Shown here in pieces: positions 35,725 through 44,197 of a DNA stretch of 64,000 nucleotides; position 1 is the stretch's first letter; each line of letters opens with the position of its first letter. Under the pieces are notes generated by a model. That model saw only the letters and a list, made by a program, of their open reading frames with translations, searched no databases and was not told the origin of the DNA. The stretch covers positions 1,308,715 through 1,372,714 of the forward strand of contig NZ_SWBR01000002.1 of the NCBI RefSeq assembly GCF_005116505.1, written 5' to 3'. Both the position numbers and the translations under genes were made by a program. The stretch is from Pedobacter polaris (lineage in GTDB: Bacteria; Bacteroidota; Bacteroidia; Sphingobacteriales; Sphingobacteriaceae).

Positions 35725-36561
35725 ATGTTTAAGCAATTACGAAACATTACCACACTCTTATTACTTTTAATAAATTCAATTTTTACTAGTGCACAAACTC
35801 AAAGTTTTGATCATACTAATGTTGATAGCTTAACATTTATTGAAACAAGAGCTGTGATAAATAAACTATCAACAGCAAAATTTCAAAAGGGCTCTTATAA
35901 TCATGGCGATAAAAAACTACTATATAGGCTTTTATTACCAAAAAACTATGACAAAACAAAAAAATATCCTTTAGTCATAACCTTTCACAATTCAACAAGA
36001 ATTGGAACTGATAACGAAAAACAATTAGAACCTTTATCGAAAATTTGGATTAGAGAGGAGATTTACACTAAATACAATTGTTTTGTAATCGCACCTCAAT
36101 TTGCTGAACGTTCTTCAAACTATACTGAAAATGAAGATGGAATTTTAGTTTCAAAACCCAGTGATGATGTTCAATTAGTTTTAGAATTATTAAAAACCAT
36201 AGAGAATGAATATCGTAGTATAGACAAATCAAGAATTTATTTGGTAGGTTATTCGATGGGAGCGTCTACAGCACAAAATCTAATGAGTATAGCACCTAAA
36301 AAGTTTGCTGCTATTGTTTCTGTTGCTGCAGTTCCTGATTTTTCTAATTTAAAAGTATTAAAGGAGAAAAACATCTTTTTAATTCATGGTCAAAAAGATA
36401 CTGAAAATCCTTACAATGGGAGTGTAAATTTATACGCCAAACTTAGTAGAAGCAAAAACTTAACTTTTAAAACTTATACAGAACTTGATCATGACTACAT
36501 CAACATTCCGTTGCTTTTGAGTGATGAAATTCCAAAGTGGCTTTTTAAATTGAATAAATAG
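35725..36561 (+). CDS. Secreted alpha/beta hydrolase (PHB-depolymerase/dienelactone-hydrolase-like)
   Basis: 278 residues. The signal peptide (about 1-23) ends TSAQ. The fold reads KLLYRLLLPKNYDKTKKYPLVITFHNSTRIGTDNEKQLEPL, the nucleophile elbow is GYSMGAS, the acid is in HGQKDTENP, and the catalytic histidine is near LDHDY. It is probably a periplasmic esterase or peptidase-type hydrolase of unknown substrate. A -7-like TATTTTG sits only a few bases before the ATG. It converges on tamL with 11 bp between the stops. Confidence 0.85.
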   Translation: MFKQLRNITTLLLLLINSIFTSAQTQSFDHTNVDSLTFIETRAVINKLSTAKFQKGSYNHGDKKLLYRLLLPKNYDKTKKYPLVITFHNSTRIGTDNEKQLEPLSKIWIREEIYTKYNCFVIAPQFAERSSNYTENEDGILVSKPSDDVQLVLELLKTIENEYRSIDKSRIYLVGYSMGASTAQNLMSIAPKKFAAIVSVAAVPDFSNLKVLKEKNIFLIHGQKDTENPYNGSVNLYAKLSRSKNLTFKTYTELDHDYINIPLLLSDEIPKWLFKLNK

Positions 36562-36572
36562 GCCATCGTAAA

Positions 36573-38987
36573 TTAAAAAGGCATTCCTATACCAAAGTTA
36601 TATTGCATAAAGCGATAGCTTTCAGGATCATGAGCTGCAAAGTAACGTGCTTTAAAATCTTTTGCACCTTTAACAAACTTGCTAATAACCCATTGTTCAG
36701 AGGCTTCAAACTGAGGATCTTTAACTTTAAGTCCTAAATCAAATCTGAAAACAAAAAATTGCACATCAAACCTAAACCCTATACCAGTACCAATAGCAAT
36801 TTGTTGACCTATTTTTTTAAAATCAAAATAAGTTTCTGGCTGAGGATTATTTGGTGAAATATTCCATACGTTACCCATATCTACAAATGTTGCCGCTTTT
36901 AACTTACCGCCAAAAAGCTTGTTAACCAACAGAAAACGATATTCGAAATTAGCTTCAATACGCATTTGACCCAACTGATCAAGACCATAAGAGGCATTTC
37001 TTTCTACACTAGTTAATACTGCTCTATTGTAATTACCTGGCCCTAATGTTCTTGCTTGCCATGCTCTAACCCCGCTCGAGCCTCCAGCATAGAATAATTT
37101 TTCGAATGGTACAGAGATTGAGTTACCATAGGCATAACCTATGCCTGTGTTTAACCTTGCTATAAACTGTTTTTCGCTTCCTAAACTTTTGTACCAACGC
37201 ACATCAATCTCTGGACGAACATATTGATTAAATGGAAGTCCTAAAATTGTACCAAAATCGCCATTCTGAGGGTCATGTTTATTTCCTAAAGTAGTTGAGG
37301 CCAATTGCAATAAGTTACCTGCCAAATCAATGTTTCCCCTAAAATAAACGAAGGTTCTATTCTGATTAAGTTTATCTGCATTTAATGAATAGGCATATTT
37401 CATACCTAGCGTAAAATCTTTACGTCCTAGTAATTTGATATTGTAAGAGTTGTTTTTATAAATAGAATAATTGGGATCTGAAGTATTATTTGTATCAATT
37501 AATACGCTACCGAAACGGTACTCTACATTTAAAGGTGTAAATGAATGTAATTTTGATTTTGTTTCTACCCAATCGTAGCTAATGTAATTAATGAATATTC
37601 TACGAACTGTGATGTTCTTTTGTAAAGCGTACAAATAACTAGAAGAAAAGGTTGTAGTTGGCATTCCATTTTTCCCCATCATGGGGATAGCAAATGGAAC
37701 CATTAACCTTGGGATGGTTAAACTTGCACTAACCGAAAAATCTCTTTGGTAAATATCTGCAAATATTGATTTTCCACCCTGTAGTCTCGATTGTAAACCT
37801 CCTTTAACCTGAAATTGAAATTTCTCTGCCCCTCTTAAAAAATTATTATCAGTATAAGTGTTACTTAGGTTAAAACCTATAGTACCATCATTAAAAGGTA
37901 TCTCTCCTTCAATTCTATTGCTTCTTCTTTTTTGGGGAATTAAAGTAATTATTGGCAAAACTTTCTGACTACTATCACTTGCCTTTACATAATCTATTTT
38001 AACGTTCTTGAACACATTAAGTTCATATAACCTATCATAAGTAAGTTTTTCTTTTCTGATATCGTAAATCTCACCTTCTCTAATAAAATCATAACGCACA
38101 ATTGGGTTTCTTCTAAAACGGGTAGACATATCCATAAAGGTAATTCCCCTAAAATTTCTATATCCCGTTTTCAAACTGTCTAAATTCAAATTTTCTGGAA
38201 ACCCTTCCGAATTAGGTGCAATTACAATATTAGATTGTCCGATAGTATAAATTTTATGTTTTAAGCTACTATCTAATGGATTATCAATGATTAAATTAAC
38301 GCTAACTCTACTGTTATTCTGATTTGAATCTGGCGAATACCTAACATACGGACGTTCAAAATCTCGGTAACCGTTCTGGCGCATGAGTTGATAAATTTGC
38401 TCCCGCTCATAAACCAAAGAATCTTCATCATACTGCATGCCTGTACGTAAATGTGTAAACAAATCTTTGTTAGCTACATAGAGCGTTTTAACAGTAGTAT
38501 CAGGAATTTCATACGTAATTTTATTTACAAAAAAGGCAGGTCCAGGGTCAGCAACAAACTTTAGCTGAGCCTTTTTATCTTTTACACTAATTTCTGACTT
38601 AACTTTGGCTTTAAAAAAGCCTTTGCTTTTTAAGTATTTTTCTATCTGGTTTCTAGAAATCTCTACCAATGTGCTATCTAAAATTGGTGGTGGAGAGCCC
38701 AGGGGTTTAATATTACTGGTTTTATACTTACCATTTTTGGTATTGAAAATATTATAAATTGCAACATTAAGTCCCAAACCCTCAGATGGTCTAATGTCTT
38801 TCTGAACATAATTGTAAGCTTGTTCTTCAAAGGCTTTATCAATACTATCTATTCTAACCTTTTTTACAATAGATTGGTAATCTTCAATATATTTTGTTGA
38901 AGAGCATCCTGCGAAGAAAACAAGAATTAATAGTAATATTGTAAGAAATTGTACCTGCTGTTTATAGTTATACTTGTATGCTTTCAA
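36573..38987 (-). CDS. tamL: TamL-like outer-membrane assembly lipoprotein (BamA/TamA superfamily)
   Basis: 804 residues. The lipoprotein signal ends VFFAGC (Cys28). POTRA-like modules follow, then a C-terminal Omp85 barrel with YAGGSSGVRAWQARTLGPG and FVDMGNVWNI. The lipid anchor distinguishes the Bacteroidota TamL group, which works with an inner-membrane TamB protein in envelope biogenesis; no tamB is in this window. Its start overlaps the start of the divergent methyltransferase gene by 10 bp. Confidence 0.9.
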   Translation of the reverse strand: MKAYKYNYKQQVQFLTILLLILVFFAGCSSTKYIEDYQSIVKKVRIDSIDKAFEEQAYNYVQKDIRPSEGLGLNVAIYNIFNTKNGKYKTSNIKPLGSPPPILDSTLVEISRNQIEKYLKSKGFFKAKVKSEISVKDKKAQLKFVADPGPAFFVNKITYEIPDTTVKTLYVANKDLFTHLRTGMQYDEDSLVYEREQIYQLMRQNGYRDFERPYVRYSPDSNQNNSRVSVNLIIDNPLDSSLKHKIYTIGQSNIVIAPNSEGFPENLNLDSLKTGYRNFRGITFMDMSTRFRRNPIVRYDFIREGEIYDIRKEKLTYDRLYELNVFKNVKIDYVKASDSSQKVLPIITLIPQKRRSNRIEGEIPFNDGTIGFNLSNTYTDNNFLRGAEKFQFQVKGGLQSRLQGGKSIFADIYQRDFSVSASLTIPRLMVPFAIPMMGKNGMPTTTFSSSYLYALQKNITVRRIFINYISYDWVETKSKLHSFTPLNVEYRFGSVLIDTNNTSDPNYSIYKNNSYNIKLLGRKDFTLGMKYAYSLNADKLNQNRTFVYFRGNIDLAGNLLQLASTTLGNKHDPQNGDFGTILGLPFNQYVRPEIDVRWYKSLGSEKQFIARLNTGIGYAYGNSISVPFEKLFYAGGSSGVRAWQARTLGPGNYNRAVLTSVERNASYGLDQLGQMRIEANFEYRFLLVNKLFGGKLKAATFVDMGNVWNISPNNPQPETYFDFKKIGQQIAIGTGIGFRFDVQFFVFRFDLGLKVKDPQFEASEQWVISKFVKGAKDFKARYFAAHDPESYRFMQYNFGIGMPF

Positions 38988-39730
38988 AATCTCAAATCAG
39001 TTTTATAAAATCTTTACATCAAAAGAAGTACCGCAAGGAAAATGGAATATTTATTATTGAAGGTATAAAATCTATTACAGAATTCATAAATTCAAGCTAC
39101 CAAATACATAGCATTTATTACACCTCACAATACTTACCCCTATTGCCCCAAAACACCGCAAATATAAAGTTATTTGAGGTAAACAACGCCGAATTGGAGA
39201 AGATTAGTACATTACAAACTCCACAAGGAATTTTAGCGCTAATTCATACCCCTCTTCAACAAAAACTATACCCAAAAAATTTACAGAACTCTTTTTCGCT
39301 AGTATTGGATAATGTACAGGATCCCGGCAATTTTGGAACAATTATTCGCACAGCTGATTGGTTTGGAATTAGGTATATTATCTGCTCAGAAAATACAGTA
39401 GAAGCATATAATCCTAAAACAGTACAATCCACAATGGGCTCTTTATGTAGAGTAAATATAGTTTACACAAATTTGGCTAGTTTTTTAAGTGAAACAACAT
39501 TGCCGGTTTTTGGTGCATTGTTAAATGGTAACGATATTTATAAAACAGATTGGGGCAAAGAAGGATTAATTTTACTTGGAAATGAAGGGCATGGAATTGG
39601 TGAAGAATTAATAGAAAAAATAACTGAACCAGTAACAATTCCGAATTTTGGAAAAGCAGAATCTCTTAATGTTGCTGTTTCTGCTGCCATATTTTGTAGT
39701 GAGTTAAGGAGAAATGTTAAATTAAATTGA
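38978..39730 (+). CDS. TrmH/SpoU-family RNA 2'-O-methyltransferase
   Basis: 250 residues. An N-terminal substrate-binding part opens MLSKSQISFIKSLHQKKYRKENGIFIIEG, the usual beginning of this group. The SPOUT domain has motif 1 NVQDPGNFGTIIRTADWFG, motif 2 LLGNEGHGI, and motif 3 PNFGKAESLNVAVSAAIFCSELRR, with the trefoil-knot SAM site. It methylates a ribose in rRNA or tRNA in the cytoplasm; the exact target cannot be read. The conserved N-terminus supports the ATG at 38978 despite its overlap with the tamL start. Confidence 0.93.
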   Translation: MLSKSQISFIKSLHQKKYRKENGIFIIEGIKSITEFINSSYQIHSIYYTSQYLPLLPQNTANIKLFEVNNAELEKISTLQTPQGILALIHTPLQQKLYPKNLQNSFSLVLDNVQDPGNFGTIIRTADWFGIRYIICSENTVEAYNPKTVQSTMGSLCRVNIVYTNLASFLSETTLPVFGALLNGNDIYKTDWGKEGLILLGNEGHGIGEELIEKITEPVTIPNFGKAESLNVAVSAAIFCSELRRNVKLN

Positions 39731-39747
39731 AATAATAGCCAATCTAC

Positions 39748-39778
39748 TTTGCATACTAACTTATAATTACTATTTTTG
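39748..39778 (+). promoter_or_regulatory. Consensus promoter for tRNA-Cys and the 58-residue gene
   Basis: TTTG (39748-39751) is separated by exactly 19 bp from TATTTTTG (39771-39778). This fits the Bacteroidota housekeeping sigma consensus, 17 bp before the tRNA. Confidence 0.75.
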
Positions 39779-39795
39779 CAACCTTGAATTTAAAA

Positions 39796-39867
39796 GGTCG
39801 AGTGGCCGAGAGGCTTAGGCTCAGCTCTGCAAAAGCTGCTACAGCGGTTCGAATCCGCTCTCGACCT
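39796..39867 (+). tRNA. tRNA-Cys (anticodon GCA)
   Basis: The acceptor stem is GGTCGAG / CTCGACC. The anticodon stem CAGCT / AGCTG encloses the loop CTGCAAA, giving anticodon GCA. The T-loop is TTCGAAT and the discriminator base is T, the usual identity base for cysteine tRNAs. CCA is not encoded. Confidence 0.95.
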
Positions 39868-39905
39868 CAGATTTTATACTAATTAAAGAAATAAAGCTCA
39901 TTATC

Positions 39906-40082
39906 ATGGCAGTTACAAGATTAAAAAGAAAAGACAGATACAATAAAAACGTTTCTCGTTTAGAAGTTAAAACTTTAAAGTTAGCTACTAACCTTGAGTT
40001 AGGTAGCCGTTCTAAACAATCTAAAACAGATCAATTGGCTAAAAACAATGCTATTTTAGCTCAATTATCAGCTAAAGCTTAG
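39906..40082 (+). CDS. Small basic conserved protein (58 aa) downstream of tRNA-Cys
   Basis: A 58-residue frame that opens MAVTRLKRKDRYNKNVSR, followed by KTLKLATNLELGSRSKQSK and an alanine-rich end. It is highly basic and lysine/arginine-rich, like a small nucleic-acid-binding or ribosome-associated protein. I recall close relatives in Bacteroidota (sometimes labelled spore protein), but no function is established to my knowledge. It begins 38 bp after tRNA-Cys, has no separate promoter that I can see, and ends in its own terminator, so it is probably made from the tRNA transcript. Confidence 0.8.
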   Translation: MAVTRLKRKDRYNKNVSRLEVKTLKLATNLELGSRSKQSKTDQLAKNNAILAQLSAKA

Positions 40083-40105
40083 TTTTAGATTTTCTTAAAA
40101 ACATT

Positions 40106-40141
40106 AAAAGCATCTCAGATTTATTTTTGGGATGCTTTTTT
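40106..40141 (+). terminator. Terminator after the 58-residue gene
   Basis: The stem AGCATCTC / GGGATGCT is followed by a run of T, 24 bp after the stop codon. Confidence 0.85.
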
Positions 40142-40210
40142 GTACACTATATTTTCTGCCTAGCTTTAAACAGCTATATTTACATCGCTATTTTATTTTA
40201 GTTAAATACG

Positions 40211-41527
40211 ATGAAAAAATTCTTAACGGTAATCCTTTTTGCCCTTCTCTATACCACAATTTCTGCTCAAAATATCAACGTTACAAAACTTGATAGCTTA
40301 TTCACTTCTTTAGCAGACAATAATAAATACATGGGAAGCATTTCTGTTTCCCAGAATGGAAAATCTATTTATAGTAAGGCAATAGGCAAAGCTGACATAG
40401 AAACCAATAAAAATGCTACCCCAGAATCTAAATATAGAATTGGCTCTATCTCAAAAACATTTACAGCAACACTAGTTTTTAAGGCCATTGATGAAAAGAA
40501 ATTATCGCTTGAACAAACAATAGCACAATACTTTCCAAATGTTAAAAATGCAGATAGAATTACTATTGGAAACTTATTAAATCATCGAAGTGGAATATTT
40601 AATTTCACCAACAACCCTGATTATTTAAAATGGAATACTGTACAGAAAACTAGAGAAGAGCTAGTTGGTATTATAAGCAGCAATCCAAGTAATTTTGAGC
40701 CTAATAGCAAAGCTGAATACAGTAATTCTAATTATGTTTTGTTGAGTATAATTTTAGAAAAAATTTACAAGAAACCCTATCAGGATATTTTAACTGAGAA
40801 AATAATAAAACCGTTAAAACTCAACAATACCTATTACGGAGATAAAATTAAACTAGACAACAACGAGGTTAATTCTTACGCATTTACAGGAATTTGGATT
40901 AAACAACCAGAAACAGCTATGTCAATCCCGTTAGGAGCTGGCGCTATTGTTTCTAATCCTGCAGACTTAAGCATATTTATAGCTGCTTTACTTGAAGGAA
41001 AATTGGTATCTGCCGAGAGCTTGACTACGATGAAAACCATAAAGGAAAATTATGGAATGGGTTTAACATCTATCCCATTTTATGACAAGGTAGGTTTTGG
41101 CCATGGAGGTGCAATAGATGGTTTCACCTCATTATTGTATTATTTCCCTAGTGATAAATTAGCCGTTGCCATCACATCTAACGGAAATAATTACGGAAAC
41201 AATCAGGTATTGATCGCTCTACTTAGCTCTTATTATGGCAAACCATTTGATATTCCGAGCTTTAAGGAATTAACACTTAAAAGCGAAGAACTTGACCAAT
41301 ATTTAGGGAATTACGGAGCAGCAAATTTTCCGATGAAAATTACAATTAGCAAAAAAGAAAACGTATTAATTGCTCAAGCTACCGGCCAAGGACCTTTAGA
41401 ATTAAAAGCTACTGCTAAAAATATATTTGAATTTCCAGCTGCTGGAATTGTATTAGAATTTAATCCAATAACGAAACAAATGATTTTAAAACAAGGTGGC
41501 GGAAAATATATATTTACAAAAGAGTAA
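40211..41527 (+). CDS. Serine hydrolase, beta-lactamase/class C penicillin-binding fold
   Basis: 438 residues. The signal peptide ends TTISAQ (about residue 20). The SxxK motif is SISK (nucleophile Ser79), the YxN motif is in KAEYSNSNY, and HGG (GHGGAIDGF) takes the place of the KTG box. A C-terminal lipocalin-like domain follows (from about 350, YLGNYGAANFPMKITISKKENVLIAQATGQGP). Most likely a periplasmic D-aminopeptidase or esterase rather than a true beta-lactamase. Monocistronic. Confidence 0.9.
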   Translation: MKKFLTVILFALLYTTISAQNINVTKLDSLFTSLADNNKYMGSISVSQNGKSIYSKAIGKADIETNKNATPESKYRIGSISKTFTATLVFKAIDEKKLSLEQTIAQYFPNVKNADRITIGNLLNHRSGIFNFTNNPDYLKWNTVQKTREELVGIISSNPSNFEPNSKAEYSNSNYVLLSIILEKIYKKPYQDILTEKIIKPLKLNNTYYGDKIKLDNNEVNSYAFTGIWIKQPETAMSIPLGAGAIVSNPADLSIFIAALLEGKLVSAESLTTMKTIKENYGMGLTSIPFYDKVGFGHGGAIDGFTSLLYYFPSDKLAVAITSNGNNYGNNQVLIALLSSYYGKPFDIPSFKELTLKSEELDQYLGNYGAANFPMKITISKKENVLIAQATGQGPLELKATAKNIFEFPAAGIVLEFNPITKQMILKQGGGKYIFTKE

Positions 41528-41651
41528 AGCATCTATTCATGCACTAATCGATATGCATTTTGCATTTAAATCGCTTCAGCAGTTACATTAGAAAATTTAA
41601 AAATTCTTCCTTATAACATTACGCAGATACATCTTCCAAAAATAGATTTGC

Positions 41652-41693
41652 GTAAGTGTTTACTTACCTATATATTTATAAGCGAACACTTAC
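41652..41693. promoter_or_regulatory. Operator candidate upstream of the ArsR-type regulator
   Basis: Inverted pair GTAAGTGTT (41652-41660) and AACACTTAC (41685-41693), plus an inner GTAAG-N6-CTTAC palindrome at 41652-41667. It ends 9 bp before the regulator start, so autoregulation by the wHTH protein is plausible. Confidence 0.5.
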
Positions 41694-41702
41694 CTATTTA
41701 CA

Positions 41703-42032
41703 ATGAGAAGAGATGTCTTTCAGGCTATCGCCGATCCTACCAGAAGAGAAATTATAAACTTATTGGCTGCGAAATCGTTAAACTTAAACGCAATAGCAGA
41801 TAATTTTAAAATGAGTAGGCCTGCTATTTCCCAACATGTTAAAATACTTATAGAATGTGGCCTTATAAAGATTAAAAAAAATGGCAGAGAAAGATTTTGT
41901 GAAGTTAAGTTTCAAAAACTAAAGGAAGTTTCCAAATGGGTAGAACAATACAGTTCCTTCTGGAATAACAAATTAGACGCACTCGAAATTTATTTATCAG
42001 ACATTAAAACTAAAGTAGAACCTAAAAAATAA
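41703..42032 (+). CDS. ArsR-family winged-helix regulator
   Basis: 109 residues. The core is DPTRREIINLLAAKSLNLNAIADNFKMSRPAISQHVKILIECGLIKIKKNGRERF, a textbook ArsR wHTH with recognition helix SRPAISQHVKIL. There are no metal-binding cysteines. This subgroup is commonly encoded directly before an SRPBCC protein, as here (4-bp gap), and controls that operon. An inverted repeat just upstream is a candidate operator. Confidence 0.93.
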   Translation: MRRDVFQAIADPTRREIINLLAAKSLNLNAIADNFKMSRPAISQHVKILIECGLIKIKKNGRERFCEVKFQKLKEVSKWVEQYSSFWNNKLDALEIYLSDIKTKVEPKK

Positions 42033-42036
42033 TACT

Positions 42037-42471
42037 ATGAAATCAGAAAATGTTGTTGTAGAAAGAACATACAATGCTCCTATTGACAAAGTTTGGAGCG
42101 CAATCACTAATGTTGACGAAATGAAAAACTGGTATTTCCAATTAGAAGATTTTAAACCTAAAGTTGGTTTTAAGTTTGATTTTTTGGGCGGTCCAGAAGA
42201 TGGTAAGCAATATCTTCATTTATGTGAAGTAACAGAGGTTGAAGAAGGTAAAAAAATAACCTACAGCTGGCGATATGATAATTATCCTGGAAATTCATTT
42301 GTTACCTGGGAGCTCTTTGATAAGGGAGACCAAACTTTATTAAGACTTACGCACGCAGGATTAGATACACTTGAAGAAGGTGGCCCAGACTTTGCAAAAG
42401 AGAACTTTGTAGAAGGTTGGACATACTTTGTACATACTGCTTTAAAAGGGTATTTAGAATCAGAAGATTAG
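42037..42471 (+). CDS. SRPBCC (AHSA1-type) ligand-binding protein
   Basis: 144 residues spanning the whole START/Bet v1-like fold: VVVERTYNAPIDKVWSAITNVDEMKNWY, then GPEDGKQYLHLCEVTEVEEGKKITYSW, and the C-terminal helix GWTYFVHTALKGYLESED. It should bind a hydrophobic ligand in a central pocket; the ligand is unknown. It is translated with the ArsR gene. Confidence 0.9.
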   Translation: MKSENVVVERTYNAPIDKVWSAITNVDEMKNWYFQLEDFKPKVGFKFDFLGGPEDGKQYLHLCEVTEVEEGKKITYSWRYDNYPGNSFVTWELFDKGDQTLLRLTHAGLDTLEEGGPDFAKENFVEGWTYFVHTALKGYLESED

Positions 42472-42518
42472 GATATAAAAGAGTTTGCATTTTTTGAATT
42501 AAAGTTTAATTTTAAAAA

Positions 42519-43067
42519 ATGCAAACTAATGAAAGCGGATTATCATTGCCATTACTAAGTTTTAGACCAGATGGAGCATTAGACATTAAAGCATCTACAA
42601 CTTCATCAAAAACTGATTTTGATTTCTTTGAGGGAAAATGGAATCTTCAAAATAAAAAATTAAAAACAAGGTTTAGCAATTGCAATGAATGGGTTGAGTT
42701 TTCCTCAACTCAAGAAATGTATAAAATTCTGAATGGGATTGGCAACATAGACAACTTCTTGGCAGATTTTGATGGAGAAAAATTTGAGGGAATGACTGTA
42801 AGACTTTTCAATCCAAAGACAAAATTATGGAGTATTTATTGGGCAGATTCTAACAATGGCGTATTAGACCCACCAGTTGTTGGCTCATTTGAGAATAACG
42901 TTGGTCATTTTTTCACCAAAGATATTTTTGAAGGAAAGGAAATAATCATGGCATTTCGATGGGATGCAAGAGACGTTAATAACCCAATTTGGAGCCAGGC
43001 TTGTTCACTAGATAAAGGAAATACTTGGGAATGGAACTGGTATATGTTTATGAGTAGAATAAATTGA
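42519..43067 (+). CDS. DUF1579-like lipocalin-fold protein
   Basis: 182 residues with no signal peptide. The pattern FDFFEGKWNLQNKKLKTR, then DGEKFEGMTVRLFNPKTKLWSIYWADSNNG, GSFENNVGHFFTKDIFEGKEI and WSQACSLDKGNTWEWNWYMFMSR resembles DUF1579/lipocalin-like proteins with small ligand pockets. It follows the SRPBCC gene by 47 bp and is probably in the ArsR operon. Function unknown. The 170 bp after it, up to the mobile element, hold no gene. Confidence 0.75.
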   Translation: MQTNESGLSLPLLSFRPDGALDIKASTTSSKTDFDFFEGKWNLQNKKLKTRFSNCNEWVEFSSTQEMYKILNGIGNIDNFLADFDGEKFEGMTVRLFNPKTKLWSIYWADSNNGVLDPPVVGSFENNVGHFFTKDIFEGKEIIMAFRWDARDVNNPIWSQACSLDKGNTWEWNWYMFMSRIN

Positions 43068-43237
43068 TAGCGCATCAATTTATTTTAAGTTTAACTATTT
43101 TATAAAAGGGGCTCCACAAATTGTCAGTTTGTAATTTCATATCATATAAAGTACAATGCTTAACAACATTGTCTTGATTGACCCTAAAAATGTCTCTTAT
43201 AAGTTCATTAAACTTATTATAACATCATAAATTTGAA

Positions 43238-43245
43238 TAAAATTA
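43238..43245. repeat. Left target-site duplication of the IS1595-family element
   Basis: TAAAATTA, identical to 47368-47375 on the same strand. An 8-bp duplication is the usual length for IS1595. Confidence 0.9.
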
Positions 43246-43269
43246 GGTAAGTATACCAATTTTACACTA
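43246..43269. repeat. Left terminal inverted repeat
   Basis: 24 bp starting GGTAAGTATACC and ending TTTTACACTA. It is the perfect reverse complement of 47344-47367. Confidence 0.93.
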
Positions 43270-43295
43270 GAATAAAAATCAACAATAATTAACGG

Positions 43296-43325
43296 AGCAT
43301 CTATATAACTTATAGGTGCTTTTTT
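43296..43325 (+). terminator. Inward-facing terminator near the left end of the element
   Basis: The stem AGCATCTATA / TATAGGTGCT (with G-U pairs) is followed by a T run. It would stop transcripts that enter the element from the flanking ArsR operon. Confidence 0.7.
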
Positions 43326-43349
43326 GTTTTACAACTAATTTTTACAAAT

Positions 43350-43535
43350 ATGGATAATGAGAAAAACCTCCCTATTGAGGAGGTTAATAAAAGGATAGGA
43401 GATGACATCATAAAATTGTTAACGGGCAAATCTTTTGGAGATGCTATATATTTATTAAATGATGTAAAGAGAAGATTAGAGACTTCGTCCTTCGTCAGCT
43501 TTGGAGATAAGAGTCTCGATACCCTTAGCACTTAG
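43350..43535 (+). CDS. Passenger small protein of unknown function (61 aa)
   Basis: A charged helical N-terminus (DNEKNLPIEEVNKRIGDDIIKLLTGKSFGDAIYLLNDVKRRLE) reads like a real protein. The last 17 residues run antisense to the next gene and look less protein-like, so it may be a truncated frame. No family recognised. Confidence 0.45.
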   Translation: MDNEKNLPIEEVNKRIGDDIIKLLTGKSFGDAIYLLNDVKRRLETSSFVSFGDKSLDTLST

Positions 43536-43673
43536 GTTGGTTTTAAAAACCTCTCCATTAGTCAAAACTACAAAAGTAACACCTTTATCTTCATACATTC
43601 GCACGATATGAAAACTATTAATGGCTATATTGTTTGTCTGTAAATCCACGATTGTTATAAAAATTGGCTTCAT
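43476..43673 (-). CDS. Passenger small protein of unknown function (65 aa)
   Basis: 65 residues with a compact beta-rich pattern (FITIVDLQTNNIAINSFHIVRMYEDKGVTFVVLTNGEVFKTNLSAKGIETLISKA), a plausible small single domain. No family recognised. It is co-directional with the two envelope-type passenger genes upstream, with 5 bp between. Its 3' end overlaps the convergent 61-residue frame. Confidence 0.6.
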   Translation of the reverse strand: MKPIFITIVDLQTNNIAINSFHIVRMYEDKGVTFVVLTNGEVFKTNLSAKGIETLISKADEGRSL

Positions 43674-43678
43674 AATTA

Positions 43679-44197
43679 TTAGTTGATTTTAAGTTTGAAA
43701 TTTTTAAAGAATGTTATTAGTATTAGAATTATTCCTGCGAGTAAAAATATGTATAAGTAATCACTTAAGGTAGCCTTTACATAGAAATCCAGTTTGGTTG
43801 CATAGTTATACTTTTCGGTATGAAACCATATATCTTCCATCGTTAATTTTACATCGTATTTGTCAATTTTAGTATTAAACGGTGATTTATAGGAAAGAGA
43901 AGTAACAGGAGTGCTAGAACCAAGATAGTTATTGTAAGTAGTTTGACCTGTATATGGGTTGTATTGCGATGTGTCAGCTAAATACGAAAATTTTCCAAAG
44001 TGGTTAATCGCAAGCAAAATTAAAAAGCCAATAACAAAACTAATAGGAACGGAAATTAGCCAATGTTTATTAATGGTTATTTGCTTTTTGTCAGAAGAAG
44101 GGCTTATAGTCTCCTTATGCCCTAGATAGCTATATCCCTTTATCGCCTTATACGCTAGAAAAAGCAATACTATTATGATTATCGAAACAACAATCAT
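43679..44197 (-). CDS. Passenger membrane protein (172 aa)
   Basis: Three hydrophobic segments: residues 1-20 (signal-like), about 50-68 and about 148-166. Between the last two is a periplasmic-type region with SQYNPYTGQTTYNNYLGSS, which resembles a motif in the next gene product (YNPNTGKVTGSSTY). Its start codon overlaps the stop of the 191-residue gene. No family recognised. The shared motif and coupling suggest that the two proteins act together in the envelope. Confidence 0.65.
   Translation of the reverse strand: MIVVSIIIIVLLFLAYKAIKGYSYLGHKETISPSSDKKQITINKHWLISVPISFVIGFLILLAINHFGKFSYLADTSQYNPYTGQTTYNNYLGSSTPVTSLSYKSPFNTKIDKYDVKLTMEDIWFHTEKYNYATKLDFYVKATLSDYLYIFLLAGIILILITFFKNFKLKIN

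Noticed and set aside
39796..40082. Integrative element at tRNA-Cys
   Set aside because: No integrase and no direct repeat of the tRNA 3' end found nearby; the downstream gene is a small basic protein with its own terminator.
40211..41527. Beta-lactamase resistance gene
   Set aside because: The fold is right, but HGG replaces KTG and a lipocalin-like C-terminal domain is present, which points to a peptidase or esterase.
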